DNA of 10,495 bases. It comes from Flavobacteriaceae bacterium UBA2000 (GTDB lineage Bacteria > Bacteroidota > Bacteroidia > Flavobacteriales > Flavobacteriaceae). The DNA is taken from contig DDCS01000007.1 in NCBI GenBank assembly GCA_002335345.1, forward strand, positions 1 through 10,495, read 5' to 3'. Below are positions 1-6,507 of the stretch, piece after piece (position 1 is the first letter of the stretch; each line of letters opens with the position of its first letter). Under the pieces are notes generated by a model. That model saw only the letters and a program-made list of their open reading frames with translations, was not told the origin of the DNA and searched no databases. The position numbers were made by a program, and so were the translations under genes.

Positions 1-2280
1 GGCCTTTTTGTCCCGCACGAAGTTTCCTGTCCCATCGTTGATATAAAGTCGATCTTGTAAGCGAACATCGTTTAAGGGAAATTCATTGCCTCCACTAACG
101 ACATAAAGATCCATATCGCCATCGCCATCGGCATCAAAAAATAGGGCGTCTACATCTTCACTGGCTTTGTCGGCTTCAAAAACAGTGGATACTTTTTGCC
201 ATCGGCCTCCAGGTTTTTGAATCATAAGACGACCACTTTCGTAGGCCGCCCCCCCGATGTAAATATCCTCCAGCCCATCCTTGTTGACATCGCTTACGGC
301 AACAGCAGGGCCTTGTTCGCTGAGTTTTTTGTGTACTAGGAGTTGTCCCTTAAAGTCGATAAATGCATTTTCAGTGTGACTGAATTCTTCAGTGATCAAA
401 TTATTTTGCTGGGTAACATAAGTTGATTTTTTGTCGCGTCCTTTGCCCGTGATTTGCGCTAAATTTGGGTTTTTACTTACAGTCAATATAGAATCCAATG
501 GTAAATCGGTCCATCTTTGACGGGTTTGATCAGGCCAAGTAATTTCGAGCGCTATGGGTTTTAGATCCGCTCCTAAACCAAAATGTAATTTGTGTTGGGA
601 TGAGGAATAAAAACCTCTGGTAGGTTGATAACTTTCATAAAGTGAAGCTCCATTGTCGAGAATTAATTCAGCCTTACATCCATAAGCAAAGGGTAATGAT
701 TCATTATCAAATACAATTGATAACCAGTGATTTGCGTAATTTTTTTCGCCCGAGTTTTTCATGATAAATGGCGCTGCGTTTACATTATTTACAACCAAAT
801 CAATGTATCCATCGTTATTTAAGTCTGAATAGGCAGAACCACTAGAGAAAGCTTCAGGCCCGCTATTCCAATCGGCACTTTTATCCTCGAATCTTAATTC
901 TCCCTTATTGCGGAATAAGAATGATCGTACAGGATCACTTGGTATGAATTGAATCCACTCCAACAGACTCAATTCTTTGGCAGCCATCCTCCTCTTCAAA
1001 CCATCAAATTCGTACTGGCGATAATCATTGTTTGTGATGTCTCGGACATATCCGTTGGTTATATGAATGTCTTTATTTCCATCATTGTCAAAATCTGCTA
1101 ACAAAACACTCCAGCTCCATTCGGTTTGAGCGACCAAATCCACAAAGGATAAATCAGAAAATTTACCATTTCCTCTATTAATTTGCATCGAATTTATGGG
1201 GAATTGAGCGCCAAAACCATATTGCGTCATCACTTCAAATTTGTCATAGTTCTGGGCCATAGACATCATCTTCCTACGAAAGTTATTTTTTGGAGACATA
1301 TCTAAAGTGAACAAGTCAAACCCTCCATCATTATTTATATCCGCATAATCGGAACCCATTGATGAGAAGGAAGTATGAGAGAAATAGTCTGTCCATTTAT
1401 CAATAAAAGTGTGGTTTCCTTGGTTAATCAATAATTGGTCAGGGCCTATGTAATCATTACATATGTATAAATCAGGCAGATGGTCTTCGTTAAAATCGGC
1501 TACAACTGCGCTGTGACTAAATGAGTTGTTGAGTATCCCAGCGCTTTCGGATTTTTCAACAAATTTGCCATTAACATTTTCATAATACCGATCAGAAATA
1601 TATTGATAACCCATAGGTAAGGCGCGCTTAAGTTCGCCATTGTTATCTCGCATTAAATTAATGGCATTAGACTCTTTCCAATCATTAGGGTGATTGATTA
1701 AATACAAGTCTAGATCTCCATCCAAATCGGAATCTAGAAAATAGCCTTGCGCTGAGTAACTCTCATCATCAATGCCATACACACTGCCCATTTCGGTAAA
1801 GGTCAAATCACCATTATTGATGTAAAGAACATTAGCACGCATTCTAGGCGAGGCAAGAGCGGAGCGACAAACATAAATATCCAAGAATCCGTCTTGGTTG
1901 ATGTCTATAATTGAAACCCCAGTTTTAAAACCGCCCTCACCCGATACTCCAGCAAAATCAGTGATGTCTTTGAATTCAAAATTTCCCTGATTTAAATAGA
2001 GTTTATTTGACGCAGTGTTGCCTGAGAAATAGAGGTCATCAAGCCCGTCATTATTGATATCTCCTACTGAAACGCCACCGCCATTATACAGATTTTCGTA
2101 AAGCAGGATGTTAAACTTTTCATTTTCACCGATTTGATTAACGAAATCTATATTCGTTACTTCTGGTCCTAAAAATTCAAAAAGTGGCGGCACTGCATCA
2201 CTATTTGAATGTTCCTCTTGATCATTACAGGCAATTAATGTCAAGGCCAAGAAAATAAATATGCGTGTTTGGTTGAACAT
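1..2280 (-). CDS. FG-GAP/VCBS repeat lipoprotein with ASPIC/UnbV domain (3' end beyond window)
   Basis: The frame is open from the ATG at 2280 to position 1, giving 760 residues without a stop; the C-terminus lies outside the window. The start is supported by a lipoprotein signal peptide: a hydrophobic run at residues 7-17 and a lipobox L-T-L-I-A-C with Cys18, followed by acidic N-D-Q-E-E, which resembles Bacteroidota surface-export signals. Nine Ca-binding-type loops of the D-x-N/D-x-D-G kind, most followed by aromatic or aliphatic strands, begin near residues 74, 126, 183, 262, 314, 396, 486, 664 and 716; these mark FG-GAP/VCBS beta-propeller blades. Residues about 534-590 match the ASPIC/UnbV domain (G-C-K-A-E-L, then L-H-F-G-L-G, then W-P-D). 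A second propeller module starts near residue 633. Relatives are usually about 1100 residues long, so roughly a third is missing here. The start lies 3 bases after the haloperoxidase stop, implying translational coupling. The molecular role is unknown; a surface binding or scaffold protein is an inference. Confidence 0.93.
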   Translation of the reverse strand, partial: MFNQTRIFIFLALTLIACNDQEEHSNSDAVPPLFEFLGPEVTNIDFVNQIGENEKFNILLYENLYNGGGVSVGDINNDGLDDLYFSGNTASNKLYLNQGNFEFKDITDFAGVSGEGGFKTGVSIIDINQDGFLDIYVCRSALASPRMRANVLYINNGDLTFTEMGSVYGIDDESYSAQGYFLDSDLDGDLDLYLINHPNDWKESNAINLMRDNNGELKRALPMGYQYISDRYYENVNGKFVEKSESAGILNNSFSHSAVVADFNEDHLPDLYICNDYIGPDQLLINQGNHTFIDKWTDYFSHTSFSSMGSDYADINNDGGFDLFTLDMSPKNNFRRKMMSMAQNYDKFEVMTQYGFGAQFPINSMQINRGNGKFSDLSFVDLVAQTEWSWSVLLADFDNDGNKDIHITNGYVRDITNNDYRQYEFDGLKRRMAAKELSLLEWIQFIPSDPVRSFLFRNKGELRFEDKSADWNSGPEAFSSGSAYSDLNNDGYIDLVVNNVNAAPFIMKNSGEKNYANHWLSIVFDNESLPFAYGCKAELILDNGASLYESYQPTRGFYSSSQHKLHFGLGADLKPIALEITWPDQTRQRWTDLPLDSILTVSKNPNLAQITGKGRDKKSTYVTQQNNLITEEFSHTENAFIDFKGQLLVHKKLSEQGPAVAVSDVNKDGLEDIYIGGAAYESGRLMIQKPGGRWQKVSTVFEADKASEDVDALFFDADGDGDMDLYVVSGGNEFPLNDVRLQDRLYINDGTGNFVRDKKA

Positions 2281-2283
2281 GAG

Positions 2284-3591
2284 TTAATTGATAAATCGAT
2301 TCAAAATGAGTTGTCCAATATGGGCACCTTGTTTGCCGCCCTCTTCAACCCCTGGTTTGTAGTGGATACCCCCATAAAAACGACTCAGATTGACCTGATA
2401 TGCAGCGTCCATAAATTTTGTAAAGCTGCGCTCTTCAAGTCCAAATCTGAGTTGGGTTGTATCGTGAAATCCACTATCTGCCCCATATAATCCAGAAAGT
2501 ACGGTGGCTGCTGCTCCAGAAATTGCACTATGACCACTGGTGTATTCAGGAAAGGGGGGGGTTTGTAAAATCGGTTCCCAATGAGGATCAATAAATTCTT
2601 GGATATACGTTATCGGTCTGACCAAATCAGTCTTGAACTTGTAGTGCCATACGGCAATAATGGCATCAAACATTGCCGTAGCGACGTAGGTGTAGGCTTG
2701 AGTCGCTTTTGCATAGTCTGAATTGTTCTGCTCGGTCACTTGGGTTACGATGTTGAGCCAATGCCCAGGAGGGCTGTATTTGTGAATGGTTTGAATCATA
2801 TGCCCTTGGTGGATGGTCAGTACCGGGTTACAATCCCAAAACCAGGCGATTTTTTCTTTCTCCTCATTTCGTGATTCGGCATAAACCTCATGGACCATAG
2901 CATAAAAATCAGAATTTTTATCGGTGCTGTACTCAGGGAGTGGTCGGGGCTCATAAACACTGAGACTGTCAATGACAAGAGGTCTTATGTGGTCCCAATA
3001 AGGCTCTAGTGCTGACTCATAATCAGGCGGGGTTTCACGCCAATTCTGAGGTTTTTTTGTGCTCGTAAAACGGGGATACGTGCGTGTTTGGATATATTGA
3101 TCTTGGTCTACCCATTGAGCTAACTGTTCATGGATACCACGGGCAAATTCCCGCGATTGTTCAATCTCATGATCCGTGAAGTTATTTTTTTTGGCCCGTT
3201 GGATAAGTACTGAGTCTAAGTCTACAAAAAATTGCTCGGAATAAATGAGTTTTTTACCCATTTTAGAAAAGGCAAATAGGGCTGCGAGTTGAGGATCAAC
3301 GCCTTGTTTATCGGGTAGTTGAAATTCTTCTAGTCCATGGATGTGCTGTGTAATCTCAGGCAATGATTCTTTTGACGCCCCTTGAAAGCTAATGTAGTGC
3401 GCCAAGTGGCTATAGGCAAATATTCTACTGGCCACAGGCGGCGTGAATACATCCGCCATTGCAGCATCTAATAAAACAGTATTGGCGTAGTTGAGGTCTG
3501 CTCTGCTAAAATTAATTTTTTCGGGGGCACTGCACCCATTCATTAAAAACCCCAAAAGGCATAACCCAAAGACAATGTTCTTGCCGCTCAT
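2284..3591 (-). CDS. Vanadium-dependent haloperoxidase / PAP2-superfamily lipoprotein
   Basis: This 435-residue protein begins with a lipoprotein signal (hydrophobic residues 6-18, then N-G-C with Cys20), so it is probably anchored in the envelope facing outward. The three blocks of the vanadium haloperoxidase/PAP2 active site are visible near the C-terminus: K318-x6-R325-P326; E-Y-T-S352-G353-H354; and S403-R404-x5-H410. In this superfamily Lys, both Arg, Ser and Gly hold vanadate or phosphate, and the two His act in catalysis and metal ligation. Known members oxidise halides with hydrogen peroxide, and related folds are acid phosphatases; the sequence does not say which applies. The third block ends H-Y-K-P-G rather than the textbook H-x3-D. 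The start is preceded by an A-rich run with no Shine-Dalgarno. The gene lies 68 bases after the enoyl-CoA hydratase stop and 3 bases before the VCBS lipoprotein. A C8 tract lies in codons 344-346. Confidence 0.9.
   Translation of the reverse strand: MSGKNIVFGLCLLGFLMNGCSAPEKINFSRADLNYANTVLLDAAMADVFTPPVASRIFAYSHLAHYISFQGASKESLPEITQHIHGLEEFQLPDKQGVDPQLAALFAFSKMGKKLIYSEQFFVDLDSVLIQRAKKNNFTDHEIEQSREFARGIHEQLAQWVDQDQYIQTRTYPRFTSTKKPQNWRETPPDYESALEPYWDHIRPLVIDSLSVYEPRPLPEYSTDKNSDFYAMVHEVYAESRNEEKEKIAWFWDCNPVLTIHQGHMIQTIHKYSPPGHWLNIVTQVTEQNNSDYAKATQAYTYVATAMFDAIIAVWHYKFKTDLVRPITYIQEFIDPHWEPILQTPPFPEYTSGHSAISGAAATVLSGLYGADSGFHDTTQLRFGLEERSFTKFMDAAYQVNLSRFYGGIHYKPGVEEGGKQGAHIGQLILNRFIN
2554..2561 (-). 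repeat. C8 homopolymer tract inside the haloperoxidase gene
   Basis: The coding strand reads eight consecutive C residues covering part of Thr344 and all of Pro345 and Pro346, eight codons before Ser352 of the catalytic S-G-H motif. The reading frame is intact in this copy. It is the longest G/C run I noticed in the window; a C7/G7 run sits at 249-255 in the neighbouring VCBS gene. A one-base slip here would remove the S-G-H and S-R-x5-H blocks. Whether it varies in nature cannot be seen from one sequence. Confidence 0.8.
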
Positions 3592-3659
3592 TTTTTTTCT
3601 TTTATCATGGTTGAAACCTCATCAATTAATTCTGTAATTGAATAAGTCAAGTTCAAATA

Positions 3660-4445
3660 TTAACGTCCCGGAAATTGCGCTTTTCTTTTTTCCAAAAAGG
3701 CCTGAGTCCCTTCTTTAAAATCTTCGGTGTCAAAACAAGCACCAAAGGCCTTAATCTCTGCATTGAGACCGGCGGAGGGATCTAGACCGACATTTACCGC
3801 CCCAATGGCTTGTGCAAGAGCAGTTGGGGCTGTTTTTTTGATAGAATCAGCAAGTTTTTGGGCGCCTTGCATTAATTCTTCCGAAGGGAAAATATGATTT
3901 ACCAGTCCTATTTCGTAGGCCCTTTGGGCATCAATCATACCAGCAGTACAAATCAGTTCTAGTGCTCGACCTTTTCCAATAAGTTGGGCTAATCTTTGAG
4001 TACCTCCATATCCCGGGATGAGTCCAAGTGACGTCTCTGGCAAGCCCATTTTGGCCGTTGTACTCGCCACCCGCATATGCGCTGCCATGGCCAATTCTAA
4101 TCCACCGCCAAGGGCGTAACCATTGATTACAGCAATTATCGGTTTAGTGGCGTTGGCCACCAAATCAAATAATAGCCTTTGGCCGTCCGCTGCTAGGGCT
4201 TTTCCTTGAGCGGCGTCAAAATGGGCAAATTCTGCGATATCAGCCCCGGCGACAAATGCTTTTTCTCCCTGTCCTGTGATTAAGATTACTCGGATGTCCT
4301 TATCGGATAGGGCTTGAGTGAGGGTCTGATTTAATACTTGAATGGTTTCCCGATTAAGGGCGTTGAGTTTGTCCGGACGATTAATCGTTAATAGACAAGT
4401 TCCAGATTGATCTTCTCTTAATACGAGGGTTTGCTCTGCGGCCAT
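3660..4445 (-). CDS. Enoyl-CoA hydratase/isomerase (crotonase family)
   Basis: The protein has 261 residues, the normal length for single-domain crotonases. Members bind acyl-CoA thioesters through an oxyanion hole; hydratases add water across a 2,3-double bond in fatty-acid or amino-acid breakdown. Both oxyanion-hole segments are present (A66-G67-A68-D69 and G113-G114). Both glutamates that act in the hydratase reaction are also present: E117 in the G-G-G-L-E-L segment and E137 in G-L-P-E-T, followed by I-P-G-Y-G-G-T-Q-R-L. The C-terminus has the usual F-L-E-K-R-K-x-x-F. There is no signal peptide, so it is cytoplasmic. Having both glutamates favours a true hydratase (crotonyl-CoA or short-chain enoyl-CoA) over an isomerase, but the chain-length preference is not readable. 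It follows the histidine kinase by 42 bases on the same strand, and no other beta-oxidation gene is visible. Confidence 0.94.
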   Translation of the reverse strand: MAAEQTLVLREDQSGTCLLTINRPDKLNALNRETIQVLNQTLTQALSDKDIRVILITGQGEKAFVAGADIAEFAHFDAAQGKALAADGQRLLFDLVANATKPIIAVINGYALGGGLELAMAAHMRVASTTAKMGLPETSLGLIPGYGGTQRLAQLIGKGRALELICTAGMIDAQRAYEIGLVNHIFPSEELMQGAQKLADSIKKTAPTALAQAIGAVNVGLDPSAGLNAEIKAFGACFDTEDFKEGTQAFLEKRKAQFPGR

Positions 4446-4487
4446 AAGGTTTTAATAAGTACTTCAGGCTTAAAGGTATTAAATAAT

Positions 4488-5945
4488 TCATGCTTTCGGA
4501 AACTGCATGACAAAACCAACACCACCTCCTTCGGGTTCAAAAATTTCAATGCGCCCGCCATAAGAAAGCACAATGGTTTTAACCATAGCGAGTCCAAGGC
4601 CCATGCCTTTAGTTTTTGTGGTAAACTTAGGTTCAAAAACACGACTTCTTAACTCCTTTGAAATTCCAGGGCCATTATCTTCGATGCGCAGAATAACCAA
4701 ACTGTCGTTATCCTCTAGGCTAATTTTAATTTCTGGATTGGGCGTATGATTTTGTTGCAAAGACTGAAGACTATTTTTGATCAAATTGGTCACAATTCGA
4801 TTGAGCTGATTTTTGTCAAAGCCCAAGGTAACGCCATGGTCTGGCCCCGAAAATTTAATGAATGGGGCGTCAAAAACTTCAATAGTCCGCCGTATGGTTT
4901 CCGCTAATTCAACCGTAACGACATTTTGCTCGGGTAACTTGGCGTAGGTAGCAAAAGCCGAGGCAATATCGCTCATGGTGTCTATTTGTTGAATAAGGGT
5001 GGCGCTAAATTCAGAGATTTTATTGCGAATATCCGGGTCTTGAGGGTCAAATTTGCGTTCAAAGCTTTGGACACTTAACCTCATCGGCGTGAGTGGGTTT
5101 TTAATTTCGTGCGCAACTTGTTTTGCCATTTCGCGCCACGCCGCCTCGCGTTCTCCTTGAGCGAGTTGAACGGCACTTTTTTCGAGCGCATCAATCATAT
5201 TATTATAGGCTTCGACTAATCGAATGATTTCACTGGATACATTGGACGCTACCTCAATTTTTTGATTTTGGCCCAATAACTGAGTTGAAGTCAAACGCTG
5301 ACTAATACTTTGCAAACTGCGGGTTATATATTGTGATAAGGCGTAAGCAATTCCAATAGAAATAAGTAGCATAACCCCGTAAAGCAAGCTCATGCGCATG
5401 AGATTTTCGTTGAGCTCTTTGGCCATAAATCCGTCATCTGCGATATAAGGCAGATGAACTATAGCAATGGTCTCAAAGGTATCAGACTTCAAGTAAGAAT
5501 ATGAACTTTGGTAATTTTCGCTGCCCTGTTCAAGTGATTGGACGAGATGCTGATTGTCGTTTTTACTTAATTCCTTTAATAGCTCTTGACTCAATGTTTT
5601 TTGGGCGCTTGTATCTGAAACTTTATTTTGAGAGCTTAAAATTAATTGACCTTCAGGGCTATAAAGATCAATATCTAAATTGTGGATGTCTTTGATTTCA
5701 AAAATTTTGTTATGAAAAATATTTTGAAGCGCTTCAGTTTCTTGGGGATAAGGGCTGTTTTTTAAAACGTAATTTAAATTTTGTTTGATGTTCTGTTCTT
5801 TACGCAAAAGACGTTCACTGTGATAATCTTGAGCTTCTTCTTTGTACTGAATTACCGTAAGAATAGCCAAACCTATAAAGGTGAGAACCAAGACAAAAAG
5901 CATGGCAAAAAATATGCGAAATCGCAGGGATTTGTAAAAAGACAT
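4488..5945 (-). CDS. Membrane sensor histidine kinase, HAMP-HisKA-HATPase, NtrY-like
   Basis: This 485-residue protein is an inner-membrane two-component sensor. Transmembrane segment 1 spans about residues 9-33 and segment 2 about 186-206. They enclose an extracytoplasmic domain of about 150 residues that I do not recognise and that could be a PAS/Cache-like ligand sensor. A HAMP linker follows (about 205-260). The H-box has the phospho-accepting His279 in A-H-E-I-K-N-P-L-T-P, preceded by A-A-W-R-E-M, a pattern typical of NtrY-type kinases. The HATPase domain shows an N-box (N387, N391), a G1 box D-N-G-P-G (423-427), an F-box-like F-E-P-K-F (437-441) and a G2 box G-M-G-L-G-L (447-452). All catalytic elements look intact. 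No response regulator is adjacent. The start lies 10 bases after the stop of the upstream HemJ-like gene, so the two are probably co-transcribed. Confidence 0.94.
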   Translation of the reverse strand: MSFYKSLRFRIFFAMLFVLVLTFIGLAILTVIQYKEEAQDYHSERLLRKEQNIKQNLNYVLKNSPYPQETEALQNIFHNKIFEIKDIHNLDIDLYSPEGQLILSSQNKVSDTSAQKTLSQELLKELSKNDNQHLVQSLEQGSENYQSSYSYLKSDTFETIAIVHLPYIADDGFMAKELNENLMRMSLLYGVMLLISIGIAYALSQYITRSLQSISQRLTSTQLLGQNQKIEVASNVSSEIIRLVEAYNNMIDALEKSAVQLAQGEREAAWREMAKQVAHEIKNPLTPMRLSVQSFERKFDPQDPDIRNKISEFSATLIQQIDTMSDIASAFATYAKLPEQNVVTVELAETIRRTIEVFDAPFIKFSGPDHGVTLGFDKNQLNRIVTNLIKNSLQSLQQNHTPNPEIKISLEDNDSLVILRIEDNGPGISKELRSRVFEPKFTTKTKGMGLGLAMVKTIVLSYGGRIEIFEPEGGGVGFVMQFPKA

Positions 5946-5955
5946 AGTTAGAGTT

Positions 5956-6462
5956 TTAGGTTTTTTTGGCCAGCCAAAAGCCGATCAAAGCCGTCACTGA
6001 TGTTGCAATAACAGTGCCAGAAACCCATTGAAAACTATCCTTTAGCCCCATTAAAAACAAAAAGAAAACACCTAAGGTTGCGCCCATGGCGACCCCCTGA
6101 GCCCAAGATTTTGCACTTTTGGGCTTGGACGCCTCATTGGTCCTTACGGCACCAATAAAAAGAAGGTGACATTTTATATGAAACCCCACCAAAAAGATCA
6201 CGCCAACAAGTTTGACTTGCATCCATAAATCCGCCAAGTGAAATAGTCTAAGATGAAGCATCACCATCCCAGTAATCATGCCAATAATCATGCTTGGCCA
6301 AGTTGCGTAACGCCAAAATTTGAGGGTCAAATTGGCATTGTCGGTGTTGTTCGATACCCCAAATTTCTCCCTTAAAACAAATAGGCTCGCGGTGTAAATG
6401 AGCCCAAAAATCCATACAAGGACAAAGAGGTGATGCAAGGTTTTTAAATAGTAATAGGTCAT
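5956..6462 (-). CDS. HemJ/CopD-family integral membrane protein
   Basis: The 168-residue protein is mostly hydrophobic, with membrane-type stretches at about 8-30, 53-71, 80-104, 122-140 and 146-165. The N-terminal Y-L-K-T-L-H10-H-L-F-V-L-V-W-I-F-G-L, the central W-P-S-M-I-I-G-M-I-T-G and the L-W-M-Q-V-K84-L segment match the layout of the HemJ (UPF0093) and CopD-like family. HemJ is a heme-b protein that oxidises protoporphyrinogen IX to protoporphyrin IX; an N-terminal His and a mid-protein Lys are among its conserved residues, and H10 and K84 fit those places. A HemJ role is therefore likely but not proven, since Bacteroidota members are often simply called CopD family. It follows the large Asp-box gene by 45 bases and precedes the kinase by 10 bases. 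No other heme-biosynthesis gene is in the window. Confidence 0.7.
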   Translation of the reverse strand: MTYYYLKTLHHLFVLVWIFGLIYTASLFVLREKFGVSNNTDNANLTLKFWRYATWPSMIIGMITGMVMLHLRLFHLADLWMQVKLVGVIFLVGFHIKCHLLFIGAVRTNEASKPKSAKSWAQGVAMGATLGVFFLFLMGLKDSFQWVSGTVIATSVTALIGFWLAKKT

Positions 6463-6507
6463 ACGCCTGTTTATGGATGAGGGTTGGGCTGCAAGAGCTC
6501 GAATGGT

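Noticed and set aside
115..141. Short tandem-like repeats of ATCGCC/ATCGGC
   Set aside because: They encode the D-A-D-G-D-G-D calcium loop of the VCBS protein; coding constraint explains them.
2269..2490. 73-codon plus-strand open frame across the haloperoxidase/VCBS junction
   Set aside because: It is antisense to two well-supported genes and has no recognisable protein features.
3623..3640. Inverted repeat CAATTA / TAATTG with a 6-base loop after the enoyl-CoA hydratase stop, considered as a terminator
   Set aside because: The stem is short with a single G-C pair, and no T-run follows it on the minus strand; at best it is a weak hairpin or chance symmetry.
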